NCBI GenBank assembly: GCA_947176065.1 | Contig: CAMWPB010000021.1 | Span: forward strand, 1-61,558 | Direction: 5' to 3' | Source of the DNA: an uncultured Lachnospiraceae bacterium | GTDB taxonomy: Bacteria > Bacillota > Clostridia > Lachnospirales > Lachnospiraceae | DNA length: 61,558 bases | Shown: positions 36,930-45,831 of the stretch, piece after piece | Position numbering within the stretch: position 1 is the stretch's first letter | How the letters are laid out: each line of letters opens with the position of its first letter | Notes under the pieces: model-generated | What the model saw: only the letters and a program-made list of their open reading frames with translations | The model's database searches: none | Told to the model about the DNA's origin: nothing | Position numbers and translations under genes: made by a program

Positions 36930-36958
36930 AGAATACCCTACTTTTTCTCAAAATGCAA
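36930..36958 (-). promoter_or_regulatory. Promoter of glnN
   Basis: Minus strand TTGCAT (36953-36958), 17-base spacer, TATTCT (36930-36935). It gives a leader of about 95 bases. No terminator for the preceding MBOAT operon is obvious in 36960-37041. Confidence 0.6.
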
Positions 36959-37041
36959 GCAGAAATTGCGATTTTTTTTGTAAACTTTTTAACAGCCCAT
37001 GGATAAGCCTTATATAAAGCCGTTCCCACGCCCACTGACGC

Positions 37042-38517
37042 TCAGGTTTCAAACCATCTGCCATCCACCATTTTCCGCTTCTGGTTATTGTAAACGACCA
37101 CGTGTAAGCCGCTATTTTCACTGTAATACTCTTCTTCCCCAAAGGAAACGGCAGTCTTTCCGCTGCCCCACTCCGTCCTTGCGCTGCGCGCATACAGCGG
37201 TATGCCGCTGCCGGACAGCGCTCCCTGATAGGCGGCTTCCTCAAAGGTCAGCTGCTCCGTCAGCACCTTACCGCCTGAAATCACCGCCAGATAATTGCAC
37301 CCGTCCTGGCCCATCAGATCCGCCGACAGTCCCAGCTCCCTCAAGGCATCGATCGTCGACTCCTCCAGCATATACACGTCGTTCTGGTAAGTGATCACCA
37401 GCGTGTACTGCTCGTGGTTTAGCAGAGAAAGGTAAGGCGCCAGCTCCCCTTCATGCCACCTCTCGCAGGCATCCAGGGTAAAGGCGTAATCATCCCTTGT
37501 CTCCTCCCACTGAGGCGCCGTCCTGCCCTCTATGCCAAACTGTTCCCTCAGAACGCCGCCGATATAGTCGGACACCTTCACCGCACCCCAGATATTGGGA
37601 TGGCCGTCGTCACAATTATCCATGTCCATCTGATAGCCCATCTGCCGGTAAACATTCTGTTCGTTAAAGCTGATAAAAGTACAGCCCTCCCGGTCCGCAT
37701 AGGCCTTCACCGCATTGCACATGTCTATGTTTGCCGATACCGCCGGTGTAATTGTCAGAATCAGGGCTATCTCTCTTTCCCGGCACAAGTCATTGATTTT
37801 ATCCAGATATTCCAGCATCAGGGGCGCCATCTGCGCGCAGTCGGCGGCCGCGTCCATGTCGTGCGGCTCGAACCCTTCCCCTTTCTCTCCCAGATAAAAG
37901 TGGAGAGGCGAATAGCCTTTCAGCTCGGAGTGTGCGGCCATCGCCCGGTAGGTGTAGTCATTTCTGTCCGGCGCATCCCAAAGCCACCTCTCATGGTAGC
38001 GCAGGTGCGGCAGATAATAGCTCCACGCATCCTGCTCCGTATCTATTCCGCAGATGGTCTTCACTGCCTCCGCCTTGACCGTCGACCACTTCATGAAATC
38101 AAGCGCCTTTCTCGTATAGCTCTCGTCCGTATTCAACGGCTCGTCAGCGATATAGGGAAAGCAGAAATAGCATTCCAGCACCACAGCCTTGGGCGTCTGG
38201 TAGCGGAGCGCTTCCTTCAGCCAGTAATATGAGGTCACCAGTCCCTGCTGGTCGCTGCTCAGGTTATAGCCGGTAATCCCGTACTGATTGTACACCTCCT
38301 GCGGGCAGAACGACGTAACCCCATGGCTGCTTCCCAGAAAAAGCACATCCACGCTGTTCTTCTCCAGATCATAAAACCCGGCAAAGGTTGTCGTTGTCGG
38401 CCAGTCCGTATCCGTAAAAAATTTTGGCGTGATCCATCTGCAGTAAACATGATAGCAGATCCCGAAAAGCAGGAGAAAACATATGACTCTTGCGGCAAAT
38501 CCCAACTTTTTCTTCAT
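37042..38517 (-). CDS. SGNH-hydrolase-like exported protein (DltD/AlgX-like MBOAT partner)
   Basis: 491 aa. It has a single N-terminal membrane anchor (about 8-27), then a DltD-like SGNH fold: LFLGSSHG (catalytic Ser position) and the Asp/His pair in DDGHPN near residue 320, as in acetyltransferase partner proteins. The last 130 residues form an additional domain I do not recognise (LVITYQNDVYMLEESTIDAL...LHVVVYNNQKRKMVDG). It begins 3 bases after the MBOAT gene. The pair probably adds acyl groups to a surface polymer outside the membrane; the acceptor is unknown. Confidence 0.82.
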   Translation of the reverse strand: MKKKLGFAARVICFLLLFGICYHVYCRWITPKFFTDTDWPTTTTFAGFYDLEKNSVDVLFLGSSHGVTSFCPQEVYNQYGITGYNLSSDQQGLVTSYYWLKEALRYQTPKAVVLECYFCFPYIADEPLNTDESYTRKALDFMKWSTVKAEAVKTICGIDTEQDAWSYYLPHLRYHERWLWDAPDRNDYTYRAMAAHSELKGYSPLHFYLGEKGEGFEPHDMDAAADCAQMAPLMLEYLDKINDLCREREIALILTITPAVSANIDMCNAVKAYADREGCTFISFNEQNVYRQMGYQMDMDNCDDGHPNIWGAVKVSDYIGGVLREQFGIEGRTAPQWEETRDDYAFTLDACERWHEGELAPYLSLLNHEQYTLVITYQNDVYMLEESTIDALRELGLSADLMGQDGCNYLAVISGGKVLTEQLTFEEAAYQGALSGSGIPLYARSARTEWGSGKTAVSFGEEEYYSENSGLHVVVYNNQKRKMVDGRWFET

Positions 38518-38520
38518 TTG

Positions 38521-39957
38521 CTAAAAACCCCCGTAAATAAATGCCTGCGCATCGTACCCCTGTCCATAGACACCGAAGGTCATAATGCCGAAAATGGCAG
38601 CCAGATACAATATCCATCTCACATAAACGGGCTGTCTAAAAATCAGCTCCGAAAACGAAACGCCCTGTTCCTGTTTGATGCTGACCACAAACAAAACCAG
38701 AACGGAAACACCCAATACCACCCACTCTTTCCATTCTAACCCCATTGTGAACAACGAGTCATTGGTAAAAATCCACAGATTCCTGACCCGGAACATACTC
38801 CACAGCATCTGCAGGCCCTTTTTCAGGCTCTCCGCCCGGAAAATAATCCATGCTGTCGTAATGCACAGAAAGGTCCAAATCCTCCGTATCCACAGCGTTA
38901 ATCCCGAAGACTCCTCAAGCCCCAGAAGTTTCGCCGCCTTCCTCTGTAAATTCCGCGTCAGATCTCCCGTGATCTGATAAACGGCATGCATCATTCCCCA
39001 GACCAGAAACCGCAGCCCTGCGCCGTGCCAGACGCCGCTGACCAAAAAGGTCAATACCAAATTGATGTAAGTCCTGACACGCCCTTTCCTGCTGCCGCCC
39101 AGCGGAATATAAATATAATCTTTCAGCCACTCGCTCAGGGAGATGTGCCATCTGTGCCAGAAATCCTTCACGGAAACCGCCAGATAGGGATGGCGGAAGT
39201 TGTCCGCAAGCTCCACTCCAAACAGATTCGCCACGCCCTTGGAAATCGAAATACAGGCCGCAAAATCCGCATACAGCTGTATGCTGTACAAAATGCCGGC
39301 CACCAGAACGTAACACCCCACATAGACCTGATAAGATTCGTATACAAAATCGACAAACCGCGCCGCCACATTGGCAATCATCAGTTTCAGAAAAAATCCC
39401 CACAAAATGCGGTAAAATCCGCCCACCACCATTCTCTCGTCAAAGCGGTGCCCGGCGTAAAGCTGATCCGCCAGTCTTTCATACCGGGGAATAGGACCCT
39501 GCACAATCTGGGGAAAAAACAGCACAAACAGAATAAATTTGGCCGGATTTTTCTGGGCCGTGATCCTGCCCCTGTAAATATCCGCCAAATAAGATATCAC
39601 CTGTAATGTATAGAAGGAGATACCCAACGGCACAATCCAGTTTACTGCGCTTTTGTGCAGTAAAATTTCCAGAATATAATTCCCGTTTTTTATGCACAGC
39701 CACGGGAGGGCCATCAGCAAAACAGCGCCTGCCAGTATGACTTTGTTCTTCCACCGTTCCAAAAGCAGCCCCGCGCCGTAAGCGGCCATAACGGTCACTA
39801 AGAGAACCGCCAGTCCGCCCCCGCTCCCTATGGCCCGCCAATAGAAAAAGACGCTTCCAAGAAGCAGCACAGGCCATCTGTATTTCAGCGGCAGGATATA
39901 GTAGACTAACAGCGCCGCCGCTATGAACAGGTAAAAGGTAATCGAAAGGTATGTCAT
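38521..39957 (-). CDS. MBOAT-family O-acyltransferase (AlgI/DltB-like)
   Basis: A 478-aa polytopic membrane protein. MBOAT hallmarks are FPQIVQGPIPRYERL, FWHRWHISLSEWLKDYIYIPLGGSRKG and the catalytic His in SGVWHGAGLRF. It moves an acyl group across the membrane to a carbohydrate acceptor with the SGNH partner. The ATG overlaps the stop of the decayed DUF4143 gene (ATGA), and its GGAG box lies inside that gene, so the remnant now serves as leader. Confidence 0.9.
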   Translation of the reverse strand: MTYLSITFYLFIAAALLVYYILPLKYRWPVLLLGSVFFYWRAIGSGGGLAVLLVTVMAAYGAGLLLERWKNKVILAGAVLLMALPWLCIKNGNYILEILLHKSAVNWIVPLGISFYTLQVISYLADIYRGRITAQKNPAKFILFVLFFPQIVQGPIPRYERLADQLYAGHRFDERMVVGGFYRILWGFFLKLMIANVAARFVDFVYESYQVYVGCYVLVAGILYSIQLYADFAACISISKGVANLFGVELADNFRHPYLAVSVKDFWHRWHISLSEWLKDYIYIPLGGSRKGRVRTYINLVLTFLVSGVWHGAGLRFLVWGMMHAVYQITGDLTRNLQRKAAKLLGLEESSGLTLWIRRIWTFLCITTAWIIFRAESLKKGLQMLWSMFRVRNLWIFTNDSLFTMGLEWKEWVVLGVSVLVLFVVSIKQEQGVSFSELIFRQPVYVRWILYLAAIFGIMTFGVYGQGYDAQAFIYGGF

Positions 39958-40472
39958 TTGTTTTCTCCAAAATAACCCGATTTGTACATTTTCATGTTTT
40001 CCACCGCATACAGCGGCAGATTAACAAGCCATTCTTCTTCCTTATAATCCGCCATGGAAGCACGGACGGAAAATGCCGGATGAAATTTATCCCGGTAGGT
40101 TTTCAGGCTCTTCGCTTTCAGGTTGACCTCCGCCTTGACTTCAACCGGCACAATCTGTTCCCCGGTATCAACAACGAAATCAACCTCGCAGGATCCCCGG
40201 TCGTTCGTATAATAATAAACGCCCAGATCATCTATGGTTTTGAGCTGCTGGCATACATATTGTTCGGTCAGCGCACCCTTAAACTCTTTAAACAGACTGC
40301 TGCCCTCACGCACAAGACCGTAAATAAACTTTTTGTTTTCCTTTGCAAGCTGAGAAGGTATACTGTTCCATACCATGCGGATTTTCGGCACAATTTCTAT
40401 CGGAGCATGCTTGGAAAAATCCTGTTCATAAGCTTTCCATCTGTAAAGCTTTTCGATCGCGGTACGATACAT
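39954..40472 (-). pseudogene. Internally deleted DUF4143 (AAA-14-type) ATPase remnant
   Basis: 172 aa from ATG 40472 (GGAGG upstream). The start MYRTAIEKLYRWKAYEQDF resembles intact AAA-14/DUF4143 ATPases, but the P-loop module is gone. The text then runs KFIYGLVREGS directly into SLFKEFKGALTEQYV, where intact homologues have roughly 90 further residues. The C-terminal DUF4143 nuclease-like block (GSCEVDFVVDTGEQIVPVEVK) is kept. The gene is thus a double-deletion derivative, in frame and still expressible, coupled to the MBOAT gene. An independent function cannot be excluded. Confidence 0.7.
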
Positions 40473-40503
40473 GTCCACACCTCCAGAAACACAGTACAAG
40501 CGC

Positions 40504-40532
40504 AGAATAGCACGGACACACAAAAATTACAA
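40504..40532 (-). promoter_or_regulatory. Promoter of the DUF4143-remnant/MBOAT/SGNH operon
   Basis: Minus strand TTGTAA (40527-40532), 17-base spacer, TATTCT (40504-40509). The -35 box is part of a 16-bp direct repeat (CGAATTTTC, G or A, TTGTAA) whose second copy lies near 40560-40575. Confidence 0.6.
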
Positions 40533-40578
40533 TGAAAATTCGTGATATGATTGCATTTTTTACAACGAAAATTCGCGC

Positions 40579-41811
40579 CTATTTCCCCACCCGCAAAATA
40601 TCTCCTGCTTCCGGCAGCTCCGACAAGCTCACGTAGACAATCTGTTTCGGATGCGGGCAGGATTCCATCGGCTGCCACTCCTGATCATACATGGCATTCA
40701 CCGTCACCGGAATATTCCTGCCATCCGGCTTCATAATCTCAATGGCATCGCCCACACAGAACTTATTACGCTGCTCAATACTGGCGCAGGGAAGTTCTTC
40801 CGTAAGCGCCTCCACAATTCCCAGATAAGTATACTCGCTCACATAAGTGCTCTCATCATAAATCTGCGTCGTCTCATCGGCCTTCCCAAAGTAGAAACCT
40901 GTAGTAAATTTGCGGTAAGTGCACTTGGCGATCTCCGCCCGGTACCAGTCCATATTGGCACGGTAACTCTCCTCGGAAAGAAAATAATCATCGATGGCCC
41001 GCCTGTAGGTTCTCGCGACAGTCGCCACGTAGAGCGCGGTCTTCATCCTGCCCTCAATCTTAAAGCTGTCGATCCCCGCTTCCACAAGCTCTGGTATATG
41101 CCCGATCATATTGAGATCCTTGGAATTAAAGATAAAAGTGCCGCGGTCATTTTCAAAGACAGGCAGATATTCTCCCGGCCTCGTCTCCTCCACAAGCGCG
41201 TACTTCCAACGGCAGGGATGAGTGCATGCCCCGTGGTTCGCGTCCCGCCCGGTAAAATAATTGCTCAGCAGGCACCTTCCAGAGTAGGATATGCACATTG
41301 CGCCGTGCACAAAGCTCTCAATCTCCATGTCTTCGGGAATGTTTTCCCTGATTTCCCTGATTTCCTGCAGGGAAAGCTCTCTGGCCGACACGACCCGCTT
41401 CGCCCCCTGCCCATACCAGAAACGGTAGGTCATATAGTTCGTATTGTTGGCCTGTGTGGAAATGTGGACGTCGATTTCCGGGCAGATTTCCCGCGCCAGC
41501 GCAAACATGCCTGGGTCCGCTATGATCAGCGCATCCGGCCGCAGTCCCTTCAGCTCCCGGAAATAGTCCTCTGCCCCTTCCAGATCATAATTATGCGCCA
41601 GAATATTGGCCGTCACATACACCTTAACGCCTCTCTCATGGGCAAAGGCAATGCCCTCCGCCATCTCCTGTGCCGAAAAATTTTTCGCCTTTGCCCGCAG
41701 GCCAAAAGCCTCTCCGCCGATATATACGGCATCCGCTCCAAAAATAACAGCCGTTTTCAATACTTCCAGACTGGCGGCGGGTACCAGCAGTTCCGGTTTC
41801 TTTCTTTTCAT
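40579..41811 (-). CDS. trhP: Peptidase U32-family tRNA hydroxylation protein TrhP
   Basis: 410 aa of the U32/TrhP family, which makes 5-hydroxyuridine at tRNA position 34 using prephenate. Landmarks are PELLVPAAS at the start, the cysteine cluster in HGAMCISYSGRCLLSNY and ACTHPCRWKY, and SFKIEGRMKTALYVA. ATG 41811 has GGAGG 8 bases before it. It directly follows trmR, whose product methylates the ho5U; B. subtilis has the same order with two trhP copies, here one. Confidence 0.88.
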   Translation of the reverse strand: MKRKKPELLVPAASLEVLKTAVIFGADAVYIGGEAFGLRAKAKNFSAQEMAEGIAFAHERGVKVYVTANILAHNYDLEGAEDYFRELKGLRPDALIIADPGMFALAREICPEIDVHISTQANNTNYMTYRFWYGQGAKRVVSARELSLQEIREIRENIPEDMEIESFVHGAMCISYSGRCLLSNYFTGRDANHGACTHPCRWKYALVEETRPGEYLPVFENDRGTFIFNSKDLNMIGHIPELVEAGIDSFKIEGRMKTALYVATVARTYRRAIDDYFLSEESYRANMDWYRAEIAKCTYRKFTTGFYFGKADETTQIYDESTYVSEYTYLGIVEALTEELPCASIEQRNKFCVGDAIEIMKPDGRNIPVTVNAMYDQEWQPMESCPHPKQIVYVSLSELPEAGDILRVGK

Positions 41812-41816
41812 CAAAT

Positions 41817-42479
41817 TTACCTCCGAAGAATGCCCGTCTCTGTCACACAGCTTACCGTCACGCCGTCCCCCACAGGCAGCACCACCGTCCGCAGCGCCTC
41901 GTGATGGGTCAGTTCGTAAAGATACTCCCGCATTCTGCTGTGAATCGTGCGGTTTCTTCTTTCCACGGCAAACCGGGATTCCAAAATGTCGCCGTCCTGC
42001 AGCACGTTGTCGGACACCAGAAGTCCGCCGGGCGCAAGGAGCCGCAGAATTTCCGGCAGAAAGTGGATATACTGCCCCTTTGCCGCGTCCATAAAAATAA
42101 ACTCATAAGGCCCCGCAAGTTCTTTCAGAATATCCGCTGCGTCGCCTTCCAGAAGCGTAATAACGTCTTCCTTGCCGGCCCGCGCGAAATTTTCCTTCGC
42201 CACGGGGATTCGTTTTTCATATTTTTCTATGGTGGTAATTTTGCACCCCTCGGGCGCATACTCGCTCATCAAAAGCGCAGAAAAACCAATGGCGCATCCC
42301 ACCTCCAAAATGGACATGGGCCTTCGCACCGCGAGCAGGAACCGTAGCAGTCCCTGCGTCTGCGTGCGTATAATCGGCACATTGGTTTCCAAAGCTTCAC
42401 GTTCTATCTGATCCAGAAAAGGGGTGTTGCCCGCGTCAAGAGAAGCGAGAAAGGTATCCATACGCTCGCCTGAAATCAC
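41817..42479 (-). CDS. trmR: tRNA 5-hydroxyuridine O-methyltransferase TrmR
   Basis: A 220-aa SAM-dependent O-methyltransferase (YrrM/TrmR type): ILEVGCAIGFSALLMSEY (SAM site), FIFMDAAKGQY and VSDNVLQDG. It converts ho5U34 to mo5U34. The start MISGERMDTFLASLD matches the family, giving a GTG start at 42479 that overlaps the upstream stop by 4 bases. Confidence 0.9.
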   Translation of the reverse strand: MISGERMDTFLASLDAGNTPFLDQIEREALETNVPIIRTQTQGLLRFLLAVRRPMSILEVGCAIGFSALLMSEYAPEGCKITTIEKYEKRIPVAKENFARAGKEDVITLLEGDAADILKELAGPYEFIFMDAAKGQYIHFLPEILRLLAPGGLLVSDNVLQDGDILESRFAVERRNRTIHSRMREYLYELTHHEALRTVVLPVGDGVTVSCVTETGILRR

Positions 42480-42874
42480 TTTTCCTCTCCTTCCGCATCC
42501 TCTTCCTCCGGGGCGTCCGCCGCCATCACATCCATCATCTCCTCTGCCGTCATGGCCGTGTTCAGGTCATAGATGCCGGGCTGCAGCTTACCGTGGTTTT
42601 CCGACAAAAGTTCCTGCAGCAGAAAGAGCTTCGCATCGCGGATCAGTCCCCGCTCCTCCAGCATTTCGCCTATCTCCATGACAGATACAGGCTCTTTCAC
42701 GCTGACACTGATCGTCCTGCCCTCCCCAAGGGACACCGGCTCCTCGGTAAATATACGGTAACCGTAATCATAGGCTGCCGTGGCCGCCTTCAGAATATAG
42801 GTGGCGGCAAAAACCAAAACCACTATTTTAATAATCAGTTCCGCCGTGGAACCGATAACTTCCTTTATGCTCAT
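42476..42874 (-). CDS. MltG N-terminal-domain protein lacking the transglycosylase domain
   Basis: 132 aa. It has one membrane segment near the start (about 10-32) and then the small LysM-like domain of endolytic transglycosylase MltG (VKEPVSVMEIGEMLEERGLI, LQPGIYDL, MTAEEMMDVM), ending in an acidic tail. Full MltG has about 340-380 residues with the catalytic Glu domain; none of that is here. The gene occupies the place of mltG (yrrL) between DUF1292/ruvX and trmR in the conserved Bacillota cluster. It is neatly packed (2-4 base spacing), so it looks like a maintained short form, perhaps regulatory. Confidence 0.75.
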   Translation of the reverse strand: MSIKEVIGSTAELIIKIVVLVFAATYILKAATAAYDYGYRIFTEEPVSLGEGRTISVSVKEPVSVMEIGEMLEERGLIRDAKLFLLQELLSENHGKLQPGIYDLNTAMTAEEMMDVMAADAPEEEDAEGEEK

Positions 42875-42876
42875 AC

Positions 42877-43212
42877 TTATACCTCGAAATCCACCTCATC
42901 CGCCAGCAGCGCATAAACCTCCTGCATCATGCGGCAGAATGCCAGCTCTGCGCGCAGAAAATCATCCACAAGAGGATCTTCCCTGAACTTCTCATATTCC
43001 CTCTCGAAAACCTCCATGCGGTCCAGCATATCCTCACTGTCCGTCTCATTCTGCAAATCAAAGTTGCGCTGCCTGAACTCATTCACCTTTTCATAAAGCT
43101 CCGGCTGCTTCTTGATCTTTTCCCTCTGATACAGGTATTCTTTATAAGTCCCCGAGGTCATAATCTTATCTGCAAATTCCCTGGCTGCCTCTATGATCTC
43201 TTTATCTGACAT
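42877..43212 (-). CDS. YlbF family regulator
   Basis: 111 aa, all helical, matching YlbF/YmcA (Com_YlbF). In Bacillus these proteins form a complex that modulates RNase Y and mRNA maturation. Its place next to RNase J supports a role in RNA turnover. Two bases separate it from the MltG-like gene. Confidence 0.82.
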   Translation of the reverse strand: MSDKEIIEAAREFADKIMTSGTYKEYLYQREKIKKQPELYEKVNEFRQRNFDLQNETDSEDMLDRMEVFEREYEKFREDPLVDDFLRAELAFCRMMQEVYALLADEVDFEV

Positions 43213-43264
43213 AATGCATTCTCCTTTATCTTACACGGCCCGCACACGCCCATTCGCAAAGCCG

Positions 43265-44941
43265 TTAGACCTCCATTATGATCGGTAATATCATTGGTCT
43301 TCTCTTCGTTTTCTTCCAGACAAAATCGCTCAGCACATCCTTGACCGTGCTCTTGAGTTTGCCCCAGTCTGTCTTACCTCTGTCAAGGCAGTCCTGCACG
43401 GCCTCCTCCACGAGAAGCCTTGCTTCATCAAGAAGCTCGTCCGACTCTCTCACATAGACAAAACCTCTCGACACGATATCCGGGCCTGAGATGAGCTGGT
43501 CGCTGTGGGATTCCAGCGCCATTACCACAATCATGATGCCGTCCTCAGCCAGATGCTGTCTGTCGCGAAGCACCACGTTGCCCACGTCACCCACGCCGAG
43601 TCCGTCCACCAGAATCGCACCTACCGGCACTTTTCCGCTGACAACTGCCCGGTTATCGTCCATCTCCAGCACATCGCCGGACTGCAGCATAAAAATATTT
43701 TCCTTAGGGATTCCAAGCTGGGCCGCAATCTTGGCCTGCGCCTTGCGGTGCTTATATTCCCCGTGGACGGGAATCGCATATCTGGGTCTGACCAGAGAAT
43801 AAATCAGCTTGATTTCCTCCTGACAGGCGTGCCCGGACACATGCACGTCCTGAAAAATCACATCCGCACCCTTCATCTGCAGCTCGTTAATGACATTAGT
43901 CACCGCCTTCTCGTTGCCCGGTATCGGATGCGCTGAGAAAATAACCGTATCTCCCGGCATAATGGATATCTTTTTATGGTTATTGCCGGCCATGCGGCTT
44001 AAGGCCGCCATACTCTCTCCCTGGCTGCCGGTCGTAATGATAACCGTCTTCTCCGGCGGGTAATTCTTCAGCTCCTCCACATCGATCAGCGTCCTCTCCG
44101 CGATCTGCAGATAGCCCAGCTTGGAAGCCGTATCAATGATATTTACCATGCTGCGGCCTTCCACCACAACTTTTCTGTCAAATTTCTCCGCCGTATTAAT
44201 GATCTGACGCACCCTGTCCACATTGGAAGCAAAGGTTGCAATCAGAATACGGGTATCCTTGTGTTCCAGAAAAAGGGAATCCAGCGTCTTTCCCACCGTC
44301 TTCTCGGAGGGTGTAAAGCCTGCCCGCTCCGCATTGGTAGAGTCGCACATAAGCGCCAGCACACCCTTTTTCCCGATCTCCGCAAATCTCTGTAAATCAA
44401 TGGCGTCACCGAACACCGGCGTATAATCCACCTTGAAGTCTCCCGTATGCACCACCACGCCCGCCGGAGAGTAAATCGCCAGCGCCGCCGCATCCACAAT
44501 ACTGTGGTTTGTCTTGATAAACTCAATCCGGAACTGCCCCAGATTAATGGACTGCCCGAACTTAACCACCTTTCTCTTGGTGGTCTTCATCAGCCCATGC
44601 TCCTCCAGCTTATTCTCTATGATGCCCATAGTCAGCTTTGTCGCATAAATCGGTATGTTCAACTCTTTTAATACATAGGGCAGCGCCCCGATGTGATCTT
44701 CGTGTCCGTGGGTGATCACAAACCCCTTCACCTTCTCTGCGTTTTCCTTCAAATAGGTGATATCCGGTATCACCAGGTCAATTCCCAGCATCTCGTCTTC
44801 CGGGAACGACAGCCCGCAGTCCACAACAACAATGCTATCCTCATATTCAAAGGCAGTAATATTAAGCCCAATCTGCTCAAGTCCGCCTAATGGGATAGCC
44901 TTCAGCTTATTCGCTGACCTTCCTTCTTCATTTTTCTTCAA
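43265..44941 (-). CDS. Ribonuclease J
   Basis: 558 aa, metallo-beta-lactamase/beta-CASP RNase: GHEDHIGALPYVL, HTGDFKVD, CDSTNAE, SGHACQEEIKL and HGEYKHRKAQ carry the zinc and beta-CASP residues. It has 5'-exonuclease/endonuclease activity in mRNA and rRNA processing. The start is TTG at 44941 with GGAGG 9 bases upstream. Only one copy is in the window, so J1 versus J2 cannot be assigned. Confidence 0.93.
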   Translation of the reverse strand: MKKNEEGRSANKLKAIPLGGLEQIGLNITAFEYEDSIVVVDCGLSFPEDEMLGIDLVIPDITYLKENAEKVKGFVITHGHEDHIGALPYVLKELNIPIYATKLTMGIIENKLEEHGLMKTTKRKVVKFGQSINLGQFRIEFIKTNHSIVDAAALAIYSPAGVVVHTGDFKVDYTPVFGDAIDLQRFAEIGKKGVLALMCDSTNAERAGFTPSEKTVGKTLDSLFLEHKDTRILIATFASNVDRVRQIINTAEKFDRKVVVEGRSMVNIIDTASKLGYLQIAERTLIDVEELKNYPPEKTVIITTGSQGESMAALSRMAGNNHKKISIMPGDTVIFSAHPIPGNEKAVTNVINELQMKGADVIFQDVHVSGHACQEEIKLIYSLVRPRYAIPVHGEYKHRKAQAKIAAQLGIPKENIFMLQSGDVLEMDDNRAVVSGKVPVGAILVDGLGVGDVGNVVLRDRQHLAEDGIMIVVMALESHSDQLISGPDIVSRGFVYVRESDELLDEARLLVEEAVQDCLDRGKTDWGKLKSTVKDVLSDFVWKKTKRRPMILPIIMEV

Positions 44942-44960
44942 AAAAATTTACCTCCACTTT

Positions 44961-45218
44961 CTACTGAATAATATCTACGTCATCCATTATCTTTTCAAAC
45001 ACAGCCGCCACTGCGTTTAATGTTTCGTCGTCTTCCACGGTCTCATACACCGCCTCCGCGTCTTCCGAATCGGAAACATCGCGCAAAATAAGCGCTTCCC
45101 CGTCCTCACCTTCCGAATCCGTCACCAGAAGGTAATTCGCGCCGCCAATCATCGTCTGCTCCAGAATATAAAATTCAACTGCGCCGCCCTCCTGCGGCGT
45201 AAATGTAATTTTCTCCAT
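44961..45218 (-). CDS. DUF1292 family protein (YrzB-like)
   Basis: 85 aa, very acidic, with VEFYILEQTMIGGANYLLV typical of DUF1292. Function unknown. It accompanies ruvX and ireB across Bacillota. ATG with GGAGG upstream. Confidence 0.85.
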   Translation of the reverse strand: MEKITFTPQEGGAVEFYILEQTMIGGANYLLVTDSEGEDGEALILRDVSDSEDAEAVYETVEDDETLNAVAAVFEKIMDDVDIIQ

Positions 45219-45244
45219 TTGTCCTCCCGTTTCCAGTTCAGCTC

Positions 45245-45325
45245 ACGCCCATTCGCAAAACGCACCTTCGGTGCTTCCCGCTGCTTTGCAGCTCCTTTTG
45301 CTTATAAACGGGCGTTTCCTCAGAC
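45245..45325. repeat. Cloverleaf-like inverted repeat element
   Basis: The outer arms ACGCCC (45246) and GGGCGT (about 45320) and inner arms GCAAAA/TTTTGC enclose two hairpins, GCACCTTCGGTGC and GCTGCTTTGCAGC. Part of the arm (ACGCCCATTCGCAAA) recurs near 20080-20095 and 43246-43260, and a shortened form lies at 54521-54533. It lies between DUF1292 and ruvX. Confidence 0.7.
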
Positions 45326-45362
45326 CATCAGTCGACCGCCAAATTCGTGCAAGCCCGATTTG

Positions 45363-45800
45363 TCAGTCAACTTCGGTCTGGCTAAACTGTGAGTCTAGGT
45401 ATCCCTGCAAAATCAGGCACGCCGCAATCTTATCCACATAGTCCTTACGGTTCTCCCTGCGGATTCCGGCCTCCATCATCGCTCTATCCGCCGCCACCGT
45501 CGTCAGTCTCTCATCCCACATCACGACAGGAAGTCCCGTGCGCCGCTCCAGTTTTTCCTTAAATTCAAGCGAAAGCTGCGCCCGCTCCCCCAATGTATCG
45601 TTCATATTCTTCGGCAGACCCAGCACAATCCTGTCCACCTCGTACTCCTCGATCAGCGCCTCAATGCGCGCAAGCGTCTGTCTCAGCTTGTTCTCGTCCT
45701 TACGCCTGATAATTTCGATCCCCTGCGCCGTAATAAGCAAGGGGTCGCTGATGGCCACCCCCACCGTTTTGGAACCGAGATCCAGCCCCATAATTCTCAT
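45363..45800 (-). CDS. ruvX: RuvX/YqgF Holliday junction resolvase-like protein
   Basis: 145 aa, RNase H fold: [17 protein letters not shown] (first Asp), [23 protein letters not shown] and [13 protein letters not shown]. Members act on Holliday junctions or in 16S rRNA 5' processing. AAAGGA before ATG 45800. It follows ireB after 31 bases. Confidence 0.93.
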   Translation of the reverse strand: MRIMGLDLGSKTVGVAISDPLLITAQGIEIIRRKDENKLRQTLARIEALIEEYEVDRIVLGLPKNMNDTLGERAQLSLEFKEKLERRTGLPVVMWDERLTTVAADRAMMEAGIRRENRKDYVDKIAACLILQGYLDSQFSQTEVD

Positions 45801-45831
45801 TTGTCCTTTTCACCATTATTGACTTTCTCGG

